From: CAYNYI01 sp964401455
Lineage (GTDB): Bacteria > Fibrobacterota > OXYB2-FULL-49-7 > CAYNYI01
Assembly: GCA_964401455.1 (NCBI GenBank)
Contig: CAYNYI010000081.1
Location: 1-13,415, forward strand
DNA: 13,415 nucleotides
Direction: 5' to 3'
A model generated the notes under the pieces. The model did not search any database. It saw only the letters and a program-made list of their open reading frames with translations, and was not told the origin of the DNA. Each line of letters begins with the position of its first letter. The first letter of the stretch is position 1. Of the stretch, positions 1 to 7,238 are shown in pieces. The position numbers were made by a program, and so were the translations under genes.

Positions 1-1260
1 CGAGGAGTTTTCCATGAAAAAAGCCGCTATATCCAGATCTATTTCCTCCAACTTCTCTAGACCCTCAAGAAGAGTTTCTCTTTCTATTTTATAACGGAGC
101 ATTGTGTCTGTGGCCAAAAGTGAGCAGGTCATGTCCAGAAGATATCTTTGTCGGGGAGCGATATTCAAGGGCGCAAAAATCTCCATATCAGGTGTAACTG
201 TGAAACCCGCGGCAAAGGCTTCCGAAGGAAGTTTGTAAATACCGGACTCAAAGTCCTCCGCGGCTTTTCCGGCGGCAAAGAGCTCCGCCCCGGCATCAGT
301 AACAATCCTGTCGGCCAGCCCTGTATTAAGAAGCACCTGCTTTAAAGCCTCAGAGGACGGCTTTTCCGGACGGTCTCTTCCTCCAAGCGCAAGAACCGAG
401 GAAAAAGCCTCATAAAAACAAGGCCCTTTAGCACGTACAAGAAACCCTACAGCCCCTGTTTTGAAGAGAAAACCATCTTTCCAGAATTCTCTCAGATAAC
501 GCATAAATTTTTCTGTCTGGGTCTTTGGGCCGGTCTCAAACCAGGCATGGGCCCCTTTTAAAAGTACAATCTCTCCCTCTGAGACACTTATCATTTCATG
601 ATCACGGCAAAAATCCAGAATAACAGCCAGCCATTCCGAGACTCCCCATGGATTCGGGCTTTCATCGGCGGAAAATGCCGCTGCCGGCGCCGTCACCGTG
701 CCGAATGAAAGAAGCTCAAAGCTTTTTTTAGAAATCAGACCGTTTTTTGTAATTTTTATATTGCTTTTAAGACAATTCACCAGAATAACGGAAATATCCG
801 TTATAAGGCTGAAAGATTCCCTTAATCTGGCGCCTTTTTGTTCTCCCGCTTTAATTCTGGAAAAAAGATCCTCATCCAAGTTTTCTTTTGCTGTCTCTTT
901 TATCTCCGGTGGCGTATAAAACTTGCCTGAGCCTTCTTTCGTGCCTATTATTAATAGCCTCGAAAGCAGACTGTCAATAATGGATGGAAGATCTGCCTCC
1001 CCTTCCGGAAAAACTATTTTGTCGATTTCATCCAGAAACAAACCCGCGCTCCCCCTGTGAGCTACGCTTAAAAAGACCTCGCGGGCAGAAGGAGGAAGAG
1101 AATCAATCATTGTGAAAAGATTTTTTTTGTCCAGATATTTTTTTTCAATAATTCGGTGAAGCCGGCTGGTCGCAATAATCCCTTTTGTACCGTCCTGTGC
1201 GGCATTTCTGAGAACAGATGCCGGCAATTTATTTAAATAGTCCCTGAAAGGCAAATCCAT
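1..1260 (-). CDS. Helicase-associated (XPB N-terminal-like) domain protein, 3' end beyond window
   Basis: An uninterrupted reading frame of 420 codons starts at ATG (1260-1258) and leaves the window with no stop, so the C-terminus is missing. The N-terminal ~130 residues are helical and winged-helix-like (start MDLPFRDYLNKLP; then a motif reading SLPPSAREVFLSVAHRG). Near residues 355-420 a segment beginning FTVTPDMEIFAP and ending with a YKIERETLLEGLE-type helix resembles the 'Helicase_C_3' / XPB-Ssl2 N-terminal-like family, which is found fused to or beside bacterial XPB-type DNA repair helicases. No Walker motifs are visible in the part present, so this is not itself shown to be a helicase. 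The start is uncertain: a GGTGA stretch lies about 17 bases upstream, too far for a normal ribosome site, and the gap is almost pure U in the mRNA. An in-frame GTG at 1281-1279 is an alternative. The gene follows the ABC operon terminator and probably has its own promoter; a TGGTAAAAT extended -10-like element at 1318-1310 is a weak candidate. Confidence 0.65.
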   Translation of the reverse strand, partial: MDLPFRDYLNKLPASVLRNAAQDGTKGIIATSRLHRIIEKKYLDKKNLFTMIDSLPPSAREVFLSVAHRGSAGLFLDEIDKIVFPEGEADLPSIIDSLLSRLLIIGTKEGSGKFYTPPEIKETAKENLDEDLFSRIKAGEQKGARLRESFSLITDISVILVNCLKSNIKITKNGLISKKSFELLSFGTVTAPAAAFSADESPNPWGVSEWLAVILDFCRDHEMISVSEGEIVLLKGAHAWFETGPKTQTEKFMRYLREFWKDGFLFKTGAVGFLVRAKGPCFYEAFSSVLALGGRDRPEKPSSEALKQVLLNTGLADRIVTDAGAELFAAGKAAEDFESGIYKLPSEAFAAGFTVTPDMEIFAPLNIAPRQRYLLDMTCSLLATDTMLRYKIERETLLEGLEKLEEIDLDIAAFFMENSS

Positions 1261-1323
1261 AAAAAAAATATAATAATTCACCTTTTTTATTGCCAGACAA
1301 AAGGACAGAATTTTACCAAAATA

Positions 1324-1359
1324 AAAAAACAGGAGCTCGAATTTAAGCTCCTGTTTTTT
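1324..1359 (-). terminator. Bidirectional intrinsic terminator
   Basis: A perfect inverted repeat has arms 1324-1337 and 1346-1359 (core ACAGGAGCT / AGCTCCTGT) and an 8-base loop at 1338-1345. The outer part of the stem is A6/T6, so either strand gives a GC-containing hairpin followed by a U-run. It lies 34 bases past the stop of the DUF4340 gene and before the next minus-strand gene. It most likely ends the four-gene ABC operon. Nothing on the plus strand obviously needs it. Confidence 0.85.
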
Positions 1360-1392
1360 AATAAGTTAAAAAAATAAAAGTGAATATCTTTG

Positions 1393-2352
1393 CTACTCTG
1401 TAACAACACCCGGAACGGTTTCCGAAGGGGTTTCGGCCTTATACTCGGAAGGTTTGGGTTTGAGCTGCCCGATTTTGGAGGAATTAAGCAGAAACAGCCT
1501 GGAAGGATCACCGGAGGCGGCTAAAAATTTACCGTCCTTTTTCTTTCCAACGATGAGTTCCTTTTCAGTACCATCTTTCATCTTCAGGTCAACGCGGACT
1601 TCCGGTGAATCGAAACCGGTATCCTGCACTTCTTCATCCTCCCATGTATCGGTCCGAAGCGGAGACAAAGCGCCCAAAAAGCCGAATACTCCCGCTGCGG
1701 TAACTTTGTAGTTCTCACCGTTGTCATCGACCTTCCAGCCGGAAGCCTCTTCTTCAAAAACCGCTTTTTGTGTCTTACCGTCTTCTTTATACGAGACGGA
1801 AAAAGACTTTACGGCATCAGGTTCTATATCCATTATAACCCGATCTCTCCACGCGTGTTTATACTGACGAAAATCACTCTGTACCGGTTTTTTGGTCCGG
1901 AAAATACGGTTTTCTCCCATAACTCTGAAAAAGTTACCTCTGGAAGGGGTGATTTTTCCGATTACCAGCGCGGCTGCGGTATCAGCGGCATTGTTTAAAA
2001 CTGTGACTTTAAGACCGCCGGAACCCGTCTCGAATTTCTCCGCTTTTTTGGGATCATCGGTAGCCATGTCTCTCTGCCGCAAACCGGAAATAATCCGGAG
2101 GGCCTTTTGGACCTTCGCTGTATCTGCAGGGTAATCCCCCTCCGATTCAACAACCCATTTTCCCTCTTTCCTGACGATCTTCTGGCTGTCCCCGCCCTTT
2201 TCAACAATAATGGCAGAGGCTTTATTATCATCGAAACCGTCAAAGACCAAAGAAGGCTCCGGAGAACCGTCTGAAGCATTCTCAAATATAAATATTATGA
2301 CACTTACCGCTATAAGAGCAATCAGAATAGAAACTGTCTGTTTTATTTTCAT
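1393..2352 (-). CDS. DUF4340 domain protein of a Gld-type ABC cassette
   Basis: The product is 319 residues. It has one N-terminal hydrophobic segment (about residues 5-25) after MKIK, which should anchor it in the inner membrane with the rest outside the cytoplasm. The remainder resembles DUF4340: short beta-rich modules containing phrases such as GKWVVESEGDYPADT, KVTVLNN and ELIVGKKKDGKFLA. In that family these repeats of about 70-100 residues occur next to GldG-like proteins in ABC loci; the molecular role is unknown. The start ATG overlaps the stop of the upstream gldG-like gene as TAATG, with an AAGGAG ribosome site 8 bases before it, which implies translational coupling. It is the last gene of the operon, and a terminator follows. 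It probably acts with the transporter at the envelope; its substrate cannot be read from sequence. Confidence 0.85.
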   Translation of the reverse strand: MKIKQTVSILIALIAVSVIIFIFENASDGSPEPSLVFDGFDDNKASAIIVEKGGDSQKIVRKEGKWVVESEGDYPADTAKVQKALRIISGLRQRDMATDDPKKAEKFETGSGGLKVTVLNNAADTAAALVIGKITPSRGNFFRVMGENRIFRTKKPVQSDFRQYKHAWRDRVIMDIEPDAVKSFSVSYKEDGKTQKAVFEEEASGWKVDDNGENYKVTAAGVFGFLGALSPLRTDTWEDEEVQDTGFDSPEVRVDLKMKDGTEKELIVGKKKDGKFLAASGDPSRLFLLNSSKIGQLKPKPSEYKAETPSETVPGVVTE

Positions 2353-3935
2353 TACTGACTCCTTTTTTCACGCAGCGTTCTGAATCGTTTTTTACGATAC
2401 TGCCAGACAAATAATCCAAGCAGAGCTATAATAAGGGGAATACCGTATATATTTCCGTATTTAATGAAGTTTCTTTTTGCCGCCGAAATATCCGTATCGA
2501 GAGCGGCCCTCTTGATATGCCGCGAACGGATATTAATAAGGTCGGCATCAAGAGACAGCATATCAACAGCATTATTTATGAAATTGATATTTCCCGACTC
2601 CCTTGTATGCTCATCGGTAAGAAAATCCGAATCACCAACGGCAATTATACTTGAATTGACTCCCTTTTCAAGGACAGCGCCCTGATAAACCGTATCAGAA
2701 AGAGACTTTCCTTTAAAGTAACTTGGAAACTCTCCTGAAAGCACAAGCCCAAGCACTCTTTTGGAAGCACTGCTGCGGTCGGACATTATTTTATCCTGCT
2801 CCGGCATCAGATCGAACCTTCCGGTTTTAAGCCATGCGGACTCTGTCGAACTTATGAGGACCTCGGATTCTATTCCGGAAGCGGAATCGGCGACAGGGGT
2901 TAAAGAGCTTACCCACGGCAGCAGCATCGAACCGAGTTTTGATACAACAGGGTTTTCGTCATTCAGCCCGTCAGGTCTGACTCTCACGAAAAACGGATAC
3001 TGCGAAAGGAACATTCTGCCGTTTCCGGCATTAAAGGGCAGTACAGCATTGCTCGCGTCAAGAACCAGGTCTTTATTTACAGAGACACCGTAATTAGACA
3101 GCATATCGAAAAGGCGGCTGTCAACAGGCATCCCCATCATTCCAAACCTCGTATCCACTTTAACAGCCTCGGTCAAAGCGATAATATTGCCGCCTTTCAT
3201 CAGATACTGGTCGAGGTTGACCGCCTGTTTTTCTGACATTTTTCCGGCACCAACTATTATAAGGGTCCGAACAGATGCGTCGGGTTCTTCCTCGAGATCT
3301 GTCGATATAACGGAATACCTTTCATCCAGTACCTTTTTTATATTACCGAGATTTTCGCTGAAACCAAATCTCTCAGTATCCGGGAAGAAAAAGGCTATCT
3401 TCGGCGTTTCATCAAGCGTAAGTTTTTTAATGCGGCTTACAACCTCGTATTCAAAACCTCCGAGATTGTTACCGAGCATCATGGCTTCGCTCTTATCCTC
3501 AAATGTAAAAGCGATACCGAGGTAAACCTGAACGGTCTGCTGTTTGTCTTTCTCAATTACCGTTACCTGAGAAGGGGAAATACCGAGAGCCCTGGCCTCG
3601 CTTTCCGCGTCCGGATCGTCTGTAGGGTCAATGTAGCGTATTTTAAGGTTTCCTTTGGAATATTTACTGAATTCCGAAAGAAGATCGCGGACCCTGTTAG
3701 CCATTCCGACCGCCTGCGGCGGCAGCTTGCCTGATAAAAAAACTTTAGCGATAACAGGATCATCAAGGTTTTTAAGTATCCTTCTGGTTGCGTCGGAAAC
3801 CGTGAAGACCTTATCCTCAGTAAGGTCTATTCTGACAAAAAGCTTACCGGTCAGATAATTGAATAAAGCGAGTGAACCGAGTACCACCAGAATAGTGAGG
3901 AAGAAATTGGTTTTATTTAGAGCGCCTCTTTCCAT
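2352..3935 (-). CDS. GldG-like ABC transporter auxiliary protein
   Basis: The product is 527 residues. It has an N-terminal membrane helix (about residues 8-30, in LNKTNFFLTILVVLGSL), a large extracytoplasmic domain and a C-terminal helix (around PLIIALLGLFVWQ) followed by a basic tail. This is the GldG / ABC_transp_aux architecture. Phrases typical of the family include RIDLTEDKVFTVS near the first helix, ISPSQVTVIEKDK, and an ALTEAVKVDTRF stretch in the GATase-like part. In Bacteroidota, GldG works with GldA and GldF in gliding; elsewhere the homologous ABC system has no firm function. I chose ATG at 3935: it sits 8 bases after AGGAGG and overlaps the permease stop as TAATG. A GTG three codons earlier (3944) overlaps the ribosome site and is unlikely to be used. 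Confidence 0.88.
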   Translation of the reverse strand: MERGALNKTNFFLTILVVLGSLALFNYLTGKLFVRIDLTEDKVFTVSDATRRILKNLDDPVIAKVFLSGKLPPQAVGMANRVRDLLSEFSKYSKGNLKIRYIDPTDDPDAESEARALGISPSQVTVIEKDKQQTVQVYLGIAFTFEDKSEAMMLGNNLGGFEYEVVSRIKKLTLDETPKIAFFFPDTERFGFSENLGNIKKVLDERYSVISTDLEEEPDASVRTLIIVGAGKMSEKQAVNLDQYLMKGGNIIALTEAVKVDTRFGMMGMPVDSRLFDMLSNYGVSVNKDLVLDASNAVLPFNAGNGRMFLSQYPFFVRVRPDGLNDENPVVSKLGSMLLPWVSSLTPVADSASGIESEVLISSTESAWLKTGRFDLMPEQDKIMSDRSSASKRVLGLVLSGEFPSYFKGKSLSDTVYQGAVLEKGVNSSIIAVGDSDFLTDEHTRESGNINFINNAVDMLSLDADLINIRSRHIKRAALDTDISAAKRNFIKYGNIYGIPLIIALLGLFVWQYRKKRFRTLREKRSQ

Positions 3936-4651
3936 TATTTCCACCTCCTGCTCTCTACCGATTTAATGTTAAGGTAAACGAAGAAGACTATTACAGACAA
4001 GTAATAGATTACATCAGATGAGTCCACAACACCTCTCGTAATAGAATTAAAATGCCGTCCGAGACCGACATATTCAAGGAACGGCACAAAAAAAGAAGGC
4101 GCGAACGCGGTTACAAAATCCTCTCCTATTATAAAAAGGAAAAAGGTTACCATAACTCCTATAATAAAAGCCACTATCTGATTTTCGGTTACCGAACTAA
4201 TAAACATGCCTATCGCAAGATAAGCGCCTCCAAGAAAAACGGCTCCTATATAACCGGCGAGCATTACACCCCATTCCGGGTCTCCCGCAAGTTCCACAGA
4301 AACCGGAACAGTAAATGTAAAGACAAAAGCGGTAAGAATAAAAGCAAGCCCGGCAAGATATTTCCCGAGGACAGCTTCAAGATCCTTCACAGGAAGAGTC
4401 AGAAGCATCTCAATTGTTCCCATTTTCCGTTCCTCCGACCAGGTGCGCATAGTAACAGCGGGGTGATCGAACAAAAAGACACAGGGTAAAAGCCCGAAAT
4501 ATTCACGCATGGAGGCGATATCCCTCAGAAAGAATACCCGGAAGAACATCCAGTTGTTGAAAACTATAAAAACGCAAAGGAATATGTAAGCTATCGGAGA
4601 TGCGAAATATGCTCTGAATTCTCTTTTAAATACAGCTTTGGTATTTTCCAT
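3935..4651 (-). CDS. ABC-2 type permease, GldF-like
   Basis: The product is 238 residues with about six hydrophobic segments, the usual size for a GldF-type or ABC-2 permease. Near residues 70-90 it carries the family hallmark SEERKMGTIEMLLTLPV (written in many relatives as SEERkxGTxExLLTxPv), a cytoplasmic loop thought to contact the ATPase. It would form the membrane channel with the ATPase encoded immediately upstream. The start ATG at 4651 is one base after the ATPase stop (TAAGATG), and a GAGGGGGG ribosome site lies within the ATPase gene's last codons. An ATG 11 codons earlier would overlap the ATPase more deeply and add a sequence that fits the family poorly. Export of an unknown substrate is an inference from family. 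Confidence 0.9.
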   Translation of the reverse strand: MENTKAVFKREFRAYFASPIAYIFLCVFIVFNNWMFFRVFFLRDIASMREYFGLLPCVFLFDHPAVTMRTWSEERKMGTIEMLLTLPVKDLEAVLGKYLAGLAFILTAFVFTFTVPVSVELAGDPEWGVMLAGYIGAVFLGGAYLAIGMFISSVTENQIVAFIIGVMVTFFLFIIGEDFVTAFAPSFFVPFLEYVGLGRHFNSITRGVVDSSDVIYYLSVIVFFVYLNIKSVESRRWK

Positions 4652-4652
4652 C

Positions 4653-5582
4653 TTATTCCCCCCTCGTAAGTTTTGTAAAAACATCTTCGAGGCTGGCGCC
4701 TTCTTTTCTGAGTTCGGACAGAGACCAGCCTCCGTCCTTTACGAGGCCGAACAGTTTTTCTCCGGCACCGTCCTGCCCGGGAATTATCTCAAATGAGTTG
4801 AGTCCGTCCTCCTGAGCGGTGTTTTTGTAACTCTGAACAAACGGGGCCGCGGTAAGGGCATTACACACCGCATCGTAGTCTCCTCTTATACGCGCGACAA
4901 TCCTTTCGCTCGCCGTTTGGTCTGATATAAGTTCCTCGGGTGTTCCAGAGGCCGCAAGGCGACCGGCGCTGATAATAATTACGCGGCTGCATGTGGCGGA
5001 CACTTCCGGAAGTATATGCGTTGAGAGAATCACGGTCTTTTCGCGCCCTATATCCTTTATAAGTTCCCGGATTTCTATAATCTGGTTCGGGTCAAGACCG
5101 CTTGTCGGCTCGTCAAGTATCAAAAGTTCCGGATCGTGGATCATAGCCTGAGCAAGCCCGACACGCTGACGGTAACCTTTTGAAAGAACACCGATCGGGC
5201 GTCCGATAACACCCGAAAGTCCGCAGACATCAATCATGCGGTTTAGCGCCTGCTTTCTGGAGCCGTTTTTCAATCCCCTGATATCAGCAATGAAACCGAG
5301 GTATTCGAGGACTTCCATATCATCATATAACGGCGCGTTTTCGGGAAGATAACCGATTTTCTTACGGACTTCCATTGAATCAGAAACAGCATCTGCGCCC
5401 GCTACACTGACCGAACCCGAGGTCGGACTGAGAAAACAGGTGATGATCCGCATGGTAGTGCTTTTGCCTGCTCCGTTAGGTCCGAGAAATCCGAGCACTT
5501 CCCCTCTTTTGACATCAAATGAGACATTGTCGACCGCGACAACCTCACCGAATTTTTTTGTAAGATTTTTAACTTCTATCAT
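4653..5582 (-). CDS. ABC transporter ATPase, GldA-like
   Basis: The product is 309 residues. Walker A GPNGAGKST is at 34-42, the Q-loop region is around GYLPENAPLYDD (77-88; the usual Q position is occupied by E in LPEN, typical of this subfamily), the signature LSKGY is at 133-137, Walker B LLILDEP at 153-159, the D-loop at SGLD (161-164), and the switch histidine is H189 in STHIL. The LSKGYRQRVGLAQA signature and the ~80-residue C-terminal extension ending in LEDVFTKLT are typical of GldA/CcmA-like exporters. It should power the permease encoded downstream. An AAGGAGA ribosome site lies about 10 bases before the ATG. A weak candidate promoter (TTGACT at 5674-5669, 18-base spacer, TAGTTT at 5650-5645) lies upstream, but cotranscription with the PAP2 gene 105 bases upstream is also possible. 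Confidence 0.95.
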   Translation of the reverse strand: MIEVKNLTKKFGEVVAVDNVSFDVKRGEVLGFLGPNGAGKSTTMRIITCFLSPTSGSVSVAGADAVSDSMEVRKKIGYLPENAPLYDDMEVLEYLGFIADIRGLKNGSRKQALNRMIDVCGLSGVIGRPIGVLSKGYRQRVGLAQAMIHDPELLILDEPTSGLDPNQIIEIRELIKDIGREKTVILSTHILPEVSATCSRVIIISAGRLAASGTPEELISDQTASERIVARIRGDYDAVCNALTAAPFVQSYKNTAQEDGLNSFEIIPGQDGAGEKLFGLVKDGGWSLSELRKEGASLEDVFTKLTRGE

Positions 5583-5687
5583 GGTTAAAAATCTCCTTGT
5601 TAAGTTAAAGATGCTTATGGCGTCATAATAAAAACAGAAAAAGAAAACTAAAAATTTTACATACCTAAAGTCAAGAGAGGAAAGCTG

Positions 5688-6227
5688 TCAGGGCAAGGGC
5701 CTTTCCCGCAGAAGTTTCCATGAAGCGTATGTGAAGCCCATACCGGCCAGAGCACCGAAAAAAACATCAAGCGGATAATGGACACCGAGATAAATTCGCG
5801 AAAAACCTGTTAAAACCGCGAACCCGAAAAAAATTATTCCATGACGTTTTCTGGACATAAGGTAAAGAAAAAAAGCTCCGCCGAAGGCTGTTTGTGTATG
5901 CCCGGGAGGGAAGGAACGGCTTTTGTGGGCCGGCCCTATAACATTTATCTCCTCGAATACGGCAGGCGGCCTTTTCCGGCCCGCGGATCTTTTTATTACA
6001 TTTACGAACAACCCCCCGACAACGAGCGCAATAAGCGCCGTAACAAAAAGCTTTCTGAAATCGTTTTTACTGAAAATCAGAATAGCGGAGATTAAAATAA
6101 CCGCCATAACCCATCCGTTTCCTAAGTGCGTTATAACAGGCATTACAGCATCAAGAAAGGAACAGGAAAGCCCTTTGTTGAGACTTAAAAACAGTTGTTT
6201 ATCAAGTTCTATGATCTGCGAAAACAT
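5688..6227 (-). CDS. PAP2-family membrane phosphatase
   Basis: The product is 179 residues and mostly membrane-embedded. It has the three phosphatase motifs of the PAP2 (type 2 phosphatidic acid phosphatase) family: K79-x6-R86-P87, FPPGH ending at catalytic H110, and SRIYLGVHYPLD (143-154) with catalytic H150. Such enzymes remove phosphate from membrane lipids such as undecaprenyl diphosphate, phosphatidic acid or phosphatidylglycerol phosphate, with the active site facing the periplasm. The exact substrate here is not shown. The middle motif is normally PSGH; here the serine is proline (P108). The ribosome site is weak (TAGGC directly before ATG). The gene diverges from trxB across 99 bases and lies upstream of the ABC operon in the same direction. 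Confidence 0.92.
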   Translation of the reverse strand: MFSQIIELDKQLFLSLNKGLSCSFLDAVMPVITHLGNGWVMAVILISAILIFSKNDFRKLFVTALIALVVGGLFVNVIKRSAGRKRPPAVFEEINVIGPAHKSRSFPPGHTQTAFGGAFFLYLMSRKRHGIIFFGFAVLTGFSRIYLGVHYPLDVFFGALAGMGFTYASWKLLRERPLP

Positions 6228-6252
6228 GCCTAGAAGATAATTAATAATTTAA

Positions 6253-6282
6253 TTGAAATCATCGCTAAAAGAATTTTATAAT
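6253..6282 (+). promoter_or_regulatory. Sigma70-type promoter for trxB
   Basis: TTGAAA (6253-6258) and TATAAT (6277-6282) are separated by 18 bases. The -10 box matches consensus fully and the -35 in five of six positions. Transcription would begin near 6289, leaving a leader of about 38 bases with an AAGGAGA ribosome site at 6316-6322 before the trxB ATG. It lies in the divergent spacer between trxB and the PAP2 gene. Confidence 0.6.
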
Positions 6283-6326
6283 TGAGTCGTAATAAAACTT
6301 TTTTCATATAAATCCAAGGAGACATC

Positions 6327-7238
6327 ATGGAAAAGCTTGCGATTATAGGGAACGGCCCTGCAGGGCTCACAGCGGCGGTCTATGCCGCGAGGGCGGATCT
6401 TAAACCGGCAGTGTTAACAGGTCCGCAGCCCGGCGGGCAACTAACTATAACTTCCGAAGTCGAGAATTTCCCGGGGTTCCCGGAAGGAATAACCGGACCT
6501 GAACTTATCTCGAAAATGCAGAAACAGGCGGAAAAATTCGGCGCTGAAATAAAATCTGAAACCGTAGAGTCCATGTCCGAGACCGAAGGCGGCTATTCCA
6601 TTAAAACAGAATCCGGAGAATTCACTTCGAAAGCGGTAATTCTCGCCACAGGTTCCAGCGCCATGAGCCTTGGGCTGGAATCAGAAAAACGGATGCTCGG
6701 CAGAGGCGTCTCAATGTGTGCGACATGCGACGGTTTTTTTACCAGGGGTAAAAAAGTTGCTGTCGTGGGAGGAGGAGATACCGCGATAGAAGAAGCTACA
6801 TTCCTGGCGAAATTCGCCTCCGAAGTAAAAATAATCCATCGGCGCGACGAATTCCGCGCATCAAAAGCAATGCAGCACCGGATCTCAAAAAATGAAAAGA
6901 TATCAACGATTATGGACAGTGTCGTTTCGGAAGTACTCGGCGAAGATAAAGTTGAAGCTCTCAAAATAAAAAATGTAAAAACAGGAGCTGAAAATGAGGA
7001 AAAATTCGATTTTCTGTTCGTAGCTATCGGCCACAAACCTAACAGCGGTTTTACCTCTGGACTCGCGGAACTTGATGACAAGGGTTATGTTAAAATAAAT
7101 CCGCCGTCAACCTCCACAGGTAAACCGGGGCTTTTTGCCTGCGGAGACCTTACCGACCCAATTTACCGTCAAGCGGTTTCCGCGGCCGGAAGCGGCTGCA
7201 TAGCCGCTCTGGATGCCGAACGCTATCTGGCTGAATAA
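6327..7238 (+). CDS. trxB: Thioredoxin reductase
   Basis: The product is 303 residues, the normal length for a low-molecular-weight thioredoxin reductase. FAD-binding GNGPAG is at 8-13. The redox-active CATC pair is at 131-134, followed by D135, the usual acid. The NADPH-binding GGGDTAIEE is at 148-156 and HRRDEFR at 171-177, the arginines expected for NADPH preference. The C-terminal FAD motif GLFACGDLTDPIYRQA is present. It transfers electrons from NADPH through FAD to thioredoxin in the cytoplasm. AAGGAGA sits 4 bases before the ATG. The stop codon overlaps the next gene's start as TAATG, so the two are translated together. A ferredoxin-dependent variant is unlikely because the NADPH residues are intact. 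Confidence 0.96.
   Translation: MEKLAIIGNGPAGLTAAVYAARADLKPAVLTGPQPGGQLTITSEVENFPGFPEGITGPELISKMQKQAEKFGAEIKSETVESMSETEGGYSIKTESGEFTSKAVILATGSSAMSLGLESEKRMLGRGVSMCATCDGFFTRGKKVAVVGGGDTAIEEATFLAKFASEVKIIHRRDEFRASKAMQHRISKNEKISTIMDSVVSEVLGEDKVEALKIKNVKTGAENEEKFDFLFVAIGHKPNSGFTSGLAELDDKGYVKINPPSTSTGKPGLFACGDLTDPIYRQAVSAAGSGCIAALDAERYLAE

Noticed and set aside
3936..3944. GTG start for the GldG-like protein, giving 530 residues
   Set aside because: The GTG overlaps the AGGAGG ribosome site itself; the ATG at 3935 has proper spacing and a TAATG junction.
4052..4489. 145-residue plus-strand open frame inside the permease gene
   Set aside because: It lies antisense to the permease, whose membrane segments and conserved loop are clear; its product is basic, low in hydrophobic residues and resembles no protein family, with no ribosome site.
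4652..4684. Upstream ATG for the permease, adding 11 residues
   Set aside because: It would lie inside the ATPase coding region, while the ATG at 4651 has a strong ribosome site and a one-base spacer.
6231..6256. AT-rich near-palindromic stretch in the trxB/PAP2 divergent spacer as an operator
   Set aside because: The repeats are only AATT-type words expected in AT-rich promoter DNA; no extended symmetric site is visible.
6593..7081. 162-residue minus-strand open frame opposite trxB
   Set aside because: It is a Ser/Ala-rich shadow frame of a gene with full thioredoxin reductase motifs and has no independent signals.
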